DNA from: Ustulina deusta
Taxonomy: Eukaryota; Ascomycota; Sordariomycetes; Xylariales; Xylariaceae
Reading direction: 5' to 3'
Assembly: GCA_023159155.1 (NCBI GenBank)
Contig: JAJNNX010000020.1
Span: 744,001-808,000, forward strand
Length of the DNA stretch: 64,000 bases
In this document: positions 23,309 through 34,193 of the stretch, piece after piece
Numbering within the stretch: position 1 is the first letter of the stretch
How the letters are laid out: the number at the start of each line of letters is the position of its first letter
Translations under genes and position numbers: made by a program
Notes under the pieces: generated by a model
Told to the model about the DNA's origin: nothing
Databases searched by the model: none
Seen by the model: only the letters and a program-made list of their open reading frames with translations

Positions 23309-25648
23309 TCATGAAAAATATTCATCATCTTGTGCCTGCGCATTTCGTCCCGATCCGTCCACCGGCGGTCCGAACCAGCCCCCAAAGTCAAGCTTCATCA
23401 ACAAGCGGTCAATACCGCCTACGCGGTGGGGTCTGTATCCCACCACCCCATCCCCATCCATCTCATCCTCTAGGTCTTCCGCGGTCCCCTCTTCCCCCTC
23501 CATCTCGGCCGCGAAGCCCGAGTCGAGACTCAGCGTCCGCAGCGCGGAGATGACGTCCTCGATGCCGAATTTGACGCGCCGCTCGACGCCGCGCAATTGC
23601 GCACGCACGTCTCTCTCTTCGGCGTCGAGATTTGAGAACGCGTCGACGACGCCCTCGTCTGCCTCGAGGTCTGCCGACACCCAGACGCCGTGCAGACGGT
23701 GCACGAGCGCGACGAGATGGTCGATTTGGATGAGCAGCTCGTAGAGCGGTGTAGTGAATGCGTGCTGAGTCAGCAGGAGACGTCGGGTCAGTGCCCCGAG
23801 GTATTGGCGGTGGGCTGTGCTGAGGGTCTGGGGGTCGTGATTTGGTTGAGTATTTCGGTGGGTGGTGGGTGGTTCCTCGCCGCTGAGCCTTGTACCGCTT
23901 ACGGCGTTATTATTTCCGGCGAGAGTTCCCCGCAATGGCGAAGGACGGCTGGGCTCTCCTCGTGCCAACTCCCCAGTACCGGTTACCCAGCTGTGGAAAT
24001 GAGACCATAGACCTTCGGCTACTTCCACTTGCAGATATGCCTCGGTTTCCCCGAGGAAGAATATCGCGGCGCTGCTAGTGCTCCAGGTACCACGCATAAT
24101 CGAAGACCGAAGTGAGGCGCGCTCACGAAGTAGCTTGGTCTTGGCAATGCCGCTCTTGGTATTGCCGTAGGGTGCTCTAGGGGGTGGTGGATGGTGGCGA
24201 CGGAGGGAGGTGATTTTCCAGAGGTCGGTAAGACGAAGATGGGCGCGTCGGATTGAGAGAAGGTATGAGTTAATCGCGGTGTATATTTGGAGGTCAGAAT
24301 GGGTAAGGAAGAGATCGAGAGGGGAGTGTATTTGCATTGTTAGCGTGACAGGAACGGAGAAAAGGAGGTTACGGAAGGGTGTAGGTACAATCGCATCGAG
24401 GATTTTATTTGTGGCATGATGGGAGCCTTTAGCTGGTGTGGTCGCTTCAGTAGACCTGGAAACGTGCATCCGTAGCAGATCTCTGGCGAGTTCAAGGGCC
24501 TCGTCCTCATCCGCATGCTGGCTTTGCATGGAGCCTAGAAAGGCCCAGGTCCTAGCTAAAACGGCGGATACTTCGCCCTCTTTCACAACGACAGTACCCA
24601 GAGTATCTCTGTTCTCATAGGCTAAATTGTCCGCCCGTCGCCAGCGGCGACGAATCTTTTCATCAGCCTGCTGCGTGAGAGCTATGGCAAACTCGCCGCG
24701 GCCAATCAAGAAGAATTCTCTCAGAACCTGCAGTATTTCTAGCACCTTGGCTAATGGCAACAGCTTCTGCAAAGTAGTCCTGGATAAGGTAGATCTAATG
24801 CTTATGATGGCTCGGGAGAATATGACGCCATTGAGAGGTGAAGACAACTGCGCGAGTTCCTGGTGCTGTGAAGAGATGTGGCTAAGATCGCTGGTAACCA
24901 GATCTGTACCGGCCCTTGACCGAGCTCTGTTGATCGAAACGCCGATAAACAACATGGATGCTGCTGTTGACGACGTCACAAATTTCGGTAGTAAGTCGTA
25001 GTCAATGTTATATCCGTGTGCTTCCTCGTTGTCTTCACGTATGAAAAAATCAAACCCGCCCACCGTCGGCTTGCGCCCGTATAAAACCCAAGCGGAAACC
25101 TGCTTCAGCCAGGAGGTCTCGGCGACTTGAAGTAGGCTTTTGGCGGTCTCGGAAACATCGGCGTAGCCAGTCTGTAACGCATCCCGCAATTTGTTGATGA
25201 GTTTCGCCGCCTGGCAGGGTAATCTGTCCTGTCTGCCCTTGTCGGCGGCCATGAACTCCACTAACTCCCAGAGCCATTCCAGACGCCGAGTCCAGTCAGA
25301 GAACTGGCCAATGACGGCGGTCAAGGGGACGATGTTGTAGGCGCCAACTAACGCAGCATCTCTGCGGAGGATGCCGTCCTCGACGTCAAGAATCCTGCGC
25401 TGAAAGGAAGCCAGGTGAACAGCGACGATGGCGGTGGCGACGGCGCGACAGATGGCCGAAGGGTGGGCGCTGCTGATGCGGCTGGTCTGGTCTCTCAGCT
25501 TGCAGTGCAGATCGCTCAGATGCGCCGCCGTGTCTAGGAGCTGTCTCTCGGGCGGCGATATGAGGGACGATGCTGCGGGATCGGAATGGTCATTCCAGAG
25601 TAGAGGTGACGGGTGTCCCGACAACGATAGCAGGATTTCATGGAGCAT
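23309..25648 (-). CDS. Gamma-tubulin complex component GCP4
   Basis: Structural subunit of the gamma-tubulin ring complex, which nucleates microtubules at the spindle pole body. A single open frame of 779 residues starts with MLHEILLSLSGHPSPLL, the typical GCP N-terminus, so the start is secure. The N-terminal half has the GRIP1-like helical bundle (EWLWELVEF; WLKQVSAWVLYG). The C-terminal half contains the gamma-tubulin-binding GRIP2 region (PLDLFLTHSDLQIY, then LRRAHLRLTDLW) and ends with LLMKLDFGGWFG, a GCP hallmark. An insertion rich in Gly/Pro/Thr (around residues 560-610) looks disordered. No introns are needed. Length is normal for fungal GCP4. Assignment to GCP4 rather than GCP5/6 rests on size and the short N-terminus. 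Confidence 0.85.
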   Translation of the reverse strand: MLHEILLSLSGHPSPLLWNDHSDPAASSLISPPERQLLDTAAHLSDLHCKLRDQTSRISSAHPSAICRAVATAIVAVHLASFQRRILDVEDGILRRDAALVGAYNIVPLTAVIGQFSDWTRRLEWLWELVEFMAADKGRQDRLPCQAAKLINKLRDALQTGYADVSETAKSLLQVAETSWLKQVSAWVLYGRKPTVGGFDFFIREDNEEAHGYNIDYDLLPKFVTSSTAASMLFIGVSINRARSRAGTDLVTSDLSHISSQHQELAQLSSPLNGVIFSRAIISIRSTLSRTTLQKLLPLAKVLEILQVLREFFLIGRGEFAIALTQQADEKIRRRWRRADNLAYENRDTLGTVVVKEGEVSAVLARTWAFLGSMQSQHADEDEALELARDLLRMHVSRSTEATTPAKGSHHATNKILDAIVPTPFRNLLFSVPVTLTMQIHSPLDLFLTHSDLQIYTAINSYLLSIRRAHLRLTDLWKITSLRRHHPPPPRAPYGNTKSGIAKTKLLRERASLRSSIMRGTWSTSSAAIFFLGETEAYLQVEVAEGLWSHFHSWVTGTGELARGEPSRPSPLRGTLAGNNNAVSGTRLSGEEPPTTHRNTQPNHDPQTLSTAHRQYLGALTRRLLLTQHAFTTPLYELLIQIDHLVALVHRLHGVWVSADLEADEGVVDAFSNLDAEERDVRAQLRGVERRVKFGIEDVISALRTLSLDSGFAAEMEGEEGTAEDLEDEMDGDGVVGYRPHRVGGIDRLLMKLDFGGWFGPPVDGSGRNAQAQDDEYFS

Positions 25649-26755
25649 GGCGGCGAAGACGACGAGGAAGAGGACGAGGCGCTAATACATGCTCCGCGTC
25701 AGCTCCGAGCGACAACCGCCACGACGGGAACGATGGGCTCAAACCCTTGCAAGGCCTGGGACTGCCTCCCAGAGCGGATCTTATCGCCGATGTCTTGGAA
25801 TATGAGAACGATCGACCCCAGACACTCGTATCGACACATCGAAACAATTGAGAAAACCCCGAAATAAAAGAAAACAGATGGCTCAAATAAACAAGAGTCG
25901 CCGATGCGGGCTGTCTCTGAATAGCGATGGATTGAAGTTCGTTGTCCCTCGCATGAAACAGCGACTGTGGCCATTCAGCAAGGAGATGTAAGTGGAATGG
26001 CTCTGGAAGAAAGGCACTGAAGTGGTAGTTCTTGTATGTACAACACTCTCGTAGCACTCATAATTATTTACAGGCCGGAAATTGGCCTAAACCATCATTC
26101 ATGGCCCTGTTTTAATGTGGTCGCTCTTACGTGCTACATGCAAGATAAAAAAAGAGCGTCGCGTCTGGGTTCCTTCCATCAAGCGCGTTTTTGATTGAGG
26201 GTTGCTGGGTCACGTGACGCTGTTCGATGTCTTCAAGTCTCATTGCTGCTGTAAGCCATGAGCTGCACAGAGCCTAATCTTTCTTGCTCAGTACACCGAT
26301 AGCAGCGGCTAGAGAGTGCTCGCGCAGGGTGGCTCTTTGCATGATATAGAACATCCCCATTCATGCTCTTCGGTAGACATTCCCCAGGTATTTTGACACC
26401 TTATAGTGCGCAATTAGGTTTAACCCGCCGACTGGCTGCATCTGGGTTGGGCAAGTCTATACTAAGCAGCTACCTAATCCAGTGAGTTGGGTTCGATTCC
26501 TGACAGCGCTATGATAGGTATTCGCTAGATAGCTCATTTCTCTAAAGGGGGTCAAAATCATGCCTCGCATAGGTATTATCTTGTCTACTTGAAAAAGAGC
26601 GCTAACCGATCCGACACATACTCGCGTTGATAGGACTCGAACCTATCCTCTATTACCTGTCAGCTTAACGGACCCCGCAGCTCTACTGATATGCCTTCAT
26701 CATTCGAGCTCTGTCGGACCCAGTTCGATTTCTCTACTTCATGCCAAAGGCAACC
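25649..26755. other. Spacer between GCP4 and the spartin-like gene
   Basis: No protein gene recognised. GCP4's promoter is at the left. Two tRNA T-arm-like segments lie at 26487-26503 (+) and 26630-26646 (-) and are described separately. Confidence 0.4.
26487..26646. other. tRNA-like fragments (T-arm relics)
   Basis: On the minus strand, 26646-26630 forms a perfect 5-bp stem around TTCGAGT (ATAGG/CCTAT), exactly a tRNA T-arm. On the plus strand, 26487-26503 forms a weaker arm around TTCGATT. Neither has a matching acceptor stem or a clean anticodon arm at the right distance, so these look like decayed tRNA or tRNA-derived sequence rather than working genes. Confidence 0.25.
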
Positions 26756-28498
26756 CTATTTCGGCGCCGTCCTTGCCGACGCACCGCCGATGCTAGCTGA
26801 GTCCTTGGCTATCGGGTCACTCTTACCACGTGCGGCGGCTATGGGTCTGGCATCATCGCCAACGATAACATCGGCGGTTTGGTTGTTGCCAATTTTGACT
26901 TTTCCAACCACCATTCCTTTCCCAACTGCTTTGATAATCGCTTTTCGAGAGACACCCGTGACGTCAATGTAGACGAGGCCAACGTTTTTGACGCTGCCGC
27001 CAAGGTGCTTGGTAAGTTCTCCCGCTTCCTCACCCCATCGATGCGTTACCATCGTCGTAGCCGACGAAGATGCCGAACTCAGGAGGCTTCTCGTCGCATG
27101 GTCGATTCCGTCGGCCACCGTTGAGAAAGCCATCAGGCTTTTATTCAGAAGGCCTGGTTTGAAGTCTTCAAGAGGTTGGCCGTCAGGGCCATATCCTCTC
27201 TTTCCACTCTTGTCTTTGTAGCCTCGCCCTGCGATGTGGGCCCCGAGGTTCTGAGCCACCTTGCTGATCTGTCCGACTGTTTTGGACGACATTTCAGCTA
27301 CTCCACCAGACAACTTACCAATCCGACGCACTCGGTCGTGAGTTGCCGGGGTAAAGGTCAGTGGTTTGCTTGAAGCCTTTGTGGTCTTAGTAAAGCTGTC
27401 CGACCCGGTTTGCATGACATTGGAAACGAGATCGGTTGTCGTGATGATGAGCCGGGACGCATATGCGGCTTTTGACACGATGAACGACTTCTGGTACGCC
27501 GGGTGTAATTCCATCTCGATAGTTTCCGCCGACGCCGGTACAACCGCTAGCTGGTTCCCCTCGGTAGGCAGCGTAATTTCGACGGGGTCTGCAGATCATC
27601 TCGGTTAACCGATTCACCGTATTCCCCAATGTCGGGTCATTATGTGCTTACCCTTGGACCCAGGCTTGACGCCGGATTCAACGACCTGGAATCCATCAGA
27701 CAACTCGCCAATGACACTTCCATCATCTTCGTCGATGAGCACGATCTGACCGCACTGTGCGGAGCTGTGGCTTCCTTTCACGTACCCCTCGCCAGGTTTA
27801 TAGGAGGCGGGATTGTAGGCGGGAAGCCGCTCCTCGGCTGAGGATTTTGACTTGGATTTTGACTTGGATTTAGACGCGGATGTGGAAGACCTCGTTGCAG
27901 TTGCTGGGGTGGAGGGCGGCGACTTTTCTTCGCGCATCTTGGCAGCCTTGGGCGGGGGAGCCCTTTCGAGGAATGCAGTGCATTGTGCCAAGATGGTCTC
28001 AAACGTATCCACGTCTTCCTGGAGACCAGGACGACTCCCAACGGCAGGAAACTCGAGGCGAGTGAAGGCGCCGCTGTCGGGGCCGAGATCCCATCGGGGG
28101 ATCAGGTAACTTCTAGGAGGTTGGTGATAGATCTGGGTGGTCGCGGGAAGAGGAATGTCGAGCTCAGGCGGCAAGTGGAGGTGTAGATAGAAGTCTTCGG
28201 CTGGGGCATCGCCTTGCGCATCAAAGGTCGAGGGGTCTGCAAACGGAGAGGATGTCGGGACCATCAATAGCGACAATGTCTGGGGGCCGCCGGGCGTCAA
28301 TGATTCCTCTCTGCCGTAGGCGAGATGGTAGGCGGACACGCCCTGGATCGCGTAGAGCAGCTTCGGGTCCTGTTGGCGAGACGATTTCTTTAGCACTCGG
28401 TAGAGAGGAAACCGCACTGATCCGGAGTAGCGATGCCATCCACGATGTCATGCGCAATGTCATGCAGGGCGCATACTCACATTATGACCAGATGCCAT
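26756..28498 (-). CDS. Senescence/spartin-domain protein
   Basis: Three exons, 28498-28477, 28416-27652 and 27588-26756, give 539 residues. The first exon is only 22 bases, and its donor GA|GTATGC splits a Met codon. The N-terminal part is a globular domain (RFPLYRVLKK, YLIPRWDLG) like that of plant/fungal senescence-associated and spartin proteins. A Lys/Ser low-complexity linker (SKSKSKSKS) precedes the splice. The C-terminal senescence domain has alternating Gly/Ala-rich hydrophobic helices (KSLMAFSTVADGIDHATRSL; VGLVYIDVTGVSRKAII). In animals spartin acts on lipid droplets and in endosomal traffic; a lipid-droplet or membrane-contact role here is inference. No signal peptide. Splice phases all agree, which supports the model. 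Confidence 0.8.
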
Positions 28499-31003
28499 GT
28501 TAGAAGACAGTGGGCAAGGGACGGGCAAAGGGGGATGTCGACGGCTGGTTGGCGCAACGTTTTCCTATACCGCGGACGGGGCGAGCGCTGTAAGCTGTAT
28601 GTATGCACCAAGGTCTGACGGTGATTGATTGTATGTTTGCACAAGTAGGTATTTAAAGTAGTATGTCCAACGTTCTCGTTACAAAGGATCTGCTGTACAC
28701 GTACGGCGCTTAAGTGGACGGCAGATGCCCAGCTTTCGCGTCGCCAAACGTTGGAGCGCTTAGAGGCAAGCTATAGCCTATAGGTACCGTAGTAGGGCTG
28801 CGTGGAGGAGAGGCCTCACGGCTGCATGCACAAGATTAGGTACCCAGATACCTAAGGTAATGATGAGGGGGAAGAGAGAGACCCCTGGGTACGTGCAGGT
28901 GGTTTTGGTGGACGTCATTGGCGATCCACTGCGTAATCACCACCCACAGCCAGATTAGTGCCGGCTTTAGCGTGGGGGGGTTCTGGCTGCACTGCGTACC
29001 TGCTTAGGTAGGTAGTGTACCTATAACAAACGAAAGGCGGCTGCAATAATGATGTTAGATAGATACTTAGATACTTCTAGAAATACAGGGCTGTATGTTC
29101 AAAAGGTAGACGTCTCCCAGTAGATTTATGAGTTGTTTGTTATTACCTAGGTAGGTACCTATTGAACGTTCTCCGAGTTATACAAGCTAAAAATACACAG
29201 TACCTAAAGTGAGGGGCAGTTCAGGTGACAGAACTTTGATGAGGGGTCTGAGGTTTTGAGCACTTATTATACCTATTTTTAGCCCCCAACTACCTGGACA
29301 ATAATTATGTAACCTCTGTACGTAGAGTACTAGGTACCTAGGTATCTATCACCCTACCCGGTATAGGTAGACATGTAGCTCACTGGCTGTTCAAACGTTC
29401 AAATTCCAATGCTCCAACAAATATATATACATACCTACTTAGGTATATGAGGTACGGTGGACACAGATGAGGCCCCACCAGTCCCCCACTATAGTACCTG
29501 TAGGTACCTACCCTCCTACCTAGCCCAGGGACCTCCTGGGTACATACCTAGGTAAGCTACTAGTACTACTCCTTGTCTCTCCACATCGTCTGTCTGTCTC
29601 ATTTTCTATCACCAACAACACCAACAACATCCACTCACTGGCCGAGTGTGAATCGCATTCCCACTCACAAGCCAACAGTGGTTCAATTAACAGCTTGCCT
29701 CTCTCATCAGCCCCCGGACATTCGATCCTGACGTAGGTGGCTATCACTAGATGGCTACTGACCGACTCACTTTGGGGGTTCTTCTCTTCGAGGTGGGCGA
29801 CGGCATTCTCATACCCACCCCATGTTGGTCTATCCTCTCTATGTCTTGGTTCGATGTCATCATGTACCTAGTATGTGTCCGTCTGCATCAAACGAATTCG
29901 CCAATATGGCAACATCTTGACTACCAACAAGCACCAAATCTAAGGGCTGGTGTACCAAATAAGATGCTGGATTGTGAGCAGACCCATATCGAACCCCCCC
30001 TGTATAAGCAGATGAGATATCCCACACGGTGATACTGCATGGTCAGGATGCACATCTCTGTCTCCGCCAGATGTCTCTGTTGTTAGGCATGGGATGCTTG
30101 CATTGCTGCTCGCACTTAGTACGAGGAAGGTTACCTAGGGCCATCGACCCGACCCGACCCGAGCTCACAGATGGTGGTGTCTCGTGTCTCGGTTCTGCTA
30201 CCGGTCTAAGTAATGCCTGTCCTCGGTGTGCTTAGGACTTCTTTGCTCTGGGTCTGCAGCATACCATGTCCCGATGCTCTGGATAGACATTCATCTCGAT
30301 CCAACACTATTCCTAGACCTCACCTAGTAATGTCGTGCCTCAAAACTAGATGCAGACCAGCCCGCCCGCTAGTGCTACTATGTAATGGAGCTGGGAGCGG
30401 CAGATGGAACCTCCCGTCCTGGGCTGAACCATCTATCCGCTGCAGTAAGACACTGTTGGTGCTTCCCGCTCAAGCCGCTCTGGTGCACGCGTCCGAGTTT
30501 GATGGTTCTGGACGAGGTTGCCCGCCCTCCCTCACCGTTCATTGGTTACCGATCTTCTGATACCTATCATTCGTTCGGTTGCGTTACGTTGGTTTGTTCC
30601 CATCACAATATACCACTGTAATCACACAAGATGTATCCCCCCCGCGTCTGCCGCCTAGATGGATCTCATTATCCTAGTCACGCCCAGCATCCCATCTACC
30701 CACCCACCGCCACTCAACAACGGGAGCTTCTGTGCCTACATTTTGTGACCTTCTCCCCCATTCTATCCATCATCTCATGTTGTTCCTGTTGTTGTTTTTC
30801 GCCTCGGATTCAATACATATTTTCGGTAAAGAACAAGATCTTCCAACCTATTTGATTCCGTCAATTTAGCCTTCATTCTTTCCTTTAGTTTTTTTCTCAG
30901 GTTAATATCACATTATCCATCCCTAGGGATGTGGGGACACGTCACAGAATAAGCTTGGACACAATCAACTTGCCTCTGCTATCTGTCTGACGGCTTTGTT
31001 TTG
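28499..31003. other. Long spacer, promoter region of the zinc-cluster regulator
   Basis: About 2.5 kb with no convincing gene. The left kilobase is dense in CCTAGGTA/TAGGTACCTA motifs. The right part is pyrimidine-rich (30700-30900) and is probably promoter and 5' leader of the downstream transcription factor gene. Short frames at 29751-30560 show no family features. Confidence 0.4.
28977..29560. repeat. Cluster of palindromic CCTAGGTA / TAGGTACCTA motifs
   Basis: Near-palindromic units built from CCTA and TAGG recur here, for example ACCTAGGTAGGTACCTA at 29145-29161, a copy near 29329-29345, and others near 29007, 29501 and 29541. Similar units occur in other spacers (5241, 43837, 55191, 55501) but not inside recognised coding sequence. 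Their role is unknown. Confidence 0.6.
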
Positions 31004-34000
31004 ATGATGAGAAATTTAAACGATCCGCAGCAGCCATCACTCCTTCATGCTGTACCTGTAACACCTAGTCGGAAGGTGAACACTTTTTAGTGATAGATAA
31101 TACGCCCCAAGCTGCCTGGAATTTCCATTTTCGACTATTACTGGGGGAGAAAAAGGAGAAGAAAAAAAACCTAGTCCAGGGTCCTCGCCGGTTACAGACG
31201 TAACGCATTTGCTCGATCTGTTGTTAGACAGACTACGCCATCCTATACTCTTCGAAAATCGGCCGCTGGCTCCAGGGCGTAATTTCCACTTCACATTTGA
31301 ATAATTGTCTCCCGGGTCTATCCAAGACCCAACCGTCACAATTTCAACTCCAATTCGTATTCACTCGATTCTTTCCCCCCCAGACCCCCAAGAGTTTGAT
31401 GAGAATTTGAGTATCACGTCAGGTCGCGCGACGCCAAAGCCAAGATTAGCAAGATCATTTTCCCCGCCCGATACCTTTTCTAAACCACCCACTCCTGTTA
31501 CGCGAGCATACTCAGAAGTCGAACCATCCGATACCGAGCTACGAAGAGTGGAGGGGGTTGGTGGAGGAAACGCTGGCGAATATGGGGCGAATAAGGTGAG
31601 GCCGATAGTTGCCAACAATGTGGAGAGCAAGAAAGAGCCCAAGATACGACCCCCAATGCGATCGAGCATCGCCTGCACGAGATGTCGTAGATCCAAAATA
31701 AAGTGTGAAAACACGAATGGCGCAAGCCCCTGCGACGGCTGCGTAAAGTCAGGGAGTCATTGCATCTTCAAAGTCCCCGATCCGGCCCCCCCAAAACGGT
31801 CGGACCCCCCCGTGGTGGTCAAGCAAGAACGAGATGGAGGATCAGACCGGAAACGGCTGAAAAAGATTGATGACATATCAAAAGATGACAGCCAAAAAGC
31901 GACGGCACTTGCTGAAGATGTCTTGTCCGCTTCATTCTTGACAGAAGATCTGTGGGAGCAAGCTCTTGATCTCTACAAGCTACATTTCGCCCCTGAGCTT
32001 CCCTTCTTACACCTACCTACGATGAAGGAGAAACTTGGTCGGAGATCCAAAACTACGCATTCCGAACATAGCCCGGACAGTAATCTAGTTTTACTCGGTG
32101 TCTTGACTCTGACTGCGCGTTTTCATCCGGACCTAGTCAGATATACAACGCATATATGTAATAACCAATCTGGCAATGCAAGGACTCGCCCGCTCCAAAA
32201 CCAGTCTGATCCAGCTGCAGCATCAGAATACTATGCTGACGTCCTAGCTACGGCCCTTGGGCCTTTGCGAACAACCATGAGCACTGCTTCTGTAGACCGG
32301 GTAGCGGCGTTGCTCATGCTCGGTCTCTACGAATGGAGTCAAACACAGCCGAAGGGCGGAGGCATGACGGCGTGGATGTATGTCGGCAACGCTATCAGGA
32401 TGGCTCAGTTCTTGGGACTCGGCTTCGAAGATGCGAAAGAACCTGGAGACGCAAAATTTAGGGCAGTTGACCTGCGGCTTAAAGGTGTCGCCTGCCAGTC
32501 CCGACTTGCCCTACAAAAAGAAACCGGACGGCGAATCATGTTTAGTTGCTTCATCCTCGATAGAATGCTCGCCTGTGGCAAACACCGGGTATCGATTATA
32601 CGAGGCGACGATCTTGATATCCAGCTTCCTTGCTCTGAGGATAAGTTCGATTTGGCTATGGAAGTACAGACTGGCCGCCTAACTCAGCTAGAGCGTCATG
32701 CAAGCGTGGACAGCGTACTAAGTCGTTTTATACAGTTAGTGGACCTATGGGGAGAGATATCCAAATACAGCTCCCGAGGCGGCCGTGTTGAAGATAAGCG
32801 CCCTCCTTGGCACACAGAGTCGGACTTTTACAATTTGAATAAGGCCTTGGAAAGATTCGACTCATTCCTCCCGGACACCTTCACTTTTTCGAGGTCGAAT
32901 TATTTTAAGCACGAAAACCACCAGGCCTCGAGTACCTTCGTTTTGCTCCATATGCTTCGGTTCGTTTGTCTCATCATGCTTCATCGAGAATACGTCCCGT
33001 TTGTGCCAATTCGCTGCCGGGGGCCGGAAGGACCCCTTGATCAACCCACTTTTACGAAAGAAGAGACTCCAGCAGACTTTTGGCGAACAAGTGCCGAAAA
33101 GCTCTTCAAGGCGGCTAGGGGCATTGTGGATTTAATCGAGATCTGCCAAAGAAAGGACAAGCTACCGCAGTCTACCATTGTCCTCTTTGCCATATGGACT
33201 TCAGCTTTTGTGGGACTATACGGTGCTCACTTCCCCCAGATGGATACAGAGAGACATATGCTGAATTTTGATTATGAAGACGCACGGGAAGACGGCCTCA
33301 AAGACGTTTTTAAGCGTGGGCCTACCGCCCTAACATTTCAAACACTAGTGAAAATGTCTACTTGGCAAAAGATGGCGTCCACTTACGTGGACATTTTGCA
33401 TGGTATGAATGATTACTTTGACACAATTAAGGAGGACTATTTCAGATACAGCGACCAGAATGGACGGCCCAATCAGGCGACGCTTCGAGTGCGAGAGGGT
33501 GGTACGGGCGGCGGGCTTGAGGAATATCACCCCTTGGGCAAAAAATTAAAGGATTTCGGTTCTCTTCAGCCAGATGAGCACGATGTCATGGACATATCAG
33601 AACAACTCCGAATGCGCAACCTAAATCGACAGTCGAACGACATGAACAATCTCGGCCCTAATCGATCCGCACCTCCAGTATCCTTTACAGCAATCAATCA
33701 TGATCATGGCTCTGTCTTGCCGACCCCAGAACCGACTCATCCACTCAGCCAAGCCATGGCAAGCACGGACCCGCCACAGATGCAGTCTGGCCCATACGCG
33801 GAATCTTGGCGTCACCACAGCACGTCATGGCATCAAACACATTCATCTACCGTCCAGGCATACCTCACACCTGGCTCAGTGCTTGACCCGGAGTCCACAC
33901 GTGCGCTAGCCCACGAGCAAATTGTGATGGACGATAGCGAAAACTTCTGGGACAAGCTCCAGAAGGATGAGCTTTTTCGGTTCGGTGCCACTGGTGACCT

Positions 34001-34193
34001 AAGCCTTTTCTCGACCGGTCAGTCAGAAGTTTCAGTTGCAGATTTGCCCTTTGACGCCACGTTATATATCCCCATTATGGGCGGGTCCTCGTATCAACTC
34101 CTACAGCAGACCGGAGACGACCAAACACAGACAAGATGTAGACAGATTCAGAAGGCGGTAGGTGGGGAGAGAAGTAGCAGTCCCCAAAAGTGA
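31004..34193 (+). CDS. Zn(II)2Cys6 fungal transcription factor
   Basis: The main open frame runs from about 31305 to 34193. Its first ATG (about 31653) lies just before the DNA-binding domain, yet conserved-looking proline/serine-rich sequence (RIHSILSPPD, ARSFSPPD) precedes it, so an upstream exon is likely. A candidate is 31004-31075 (MMRNLNDPQQPSLLHAV...), ending at AAG|GTGAAC; the matching acceptor is uncertain (31383 or 31394). The binuclear zinc cluster is C-x2-C-x6-C-x8-C-x2-C-x6-C (begins CTRCRRSKIKC). The central fungal-specific regulatory domain is recognisable (GRRIMFSCFILDRMLAC, RGDDLDIQLPC). The C-terminus is Ser/Pro/Gln-rich and probably activates. Nuclear. The target pathway cannot be told, and no adjacent gene cluster suggests one. 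Family call is firm; the 5' end is not. Confidence 0.85.

Noticed and set aside
23690..25001. Plus-strand frames inside GCP4
   Set aside because: Antisense shadows of a long, well-recognised coding frame.
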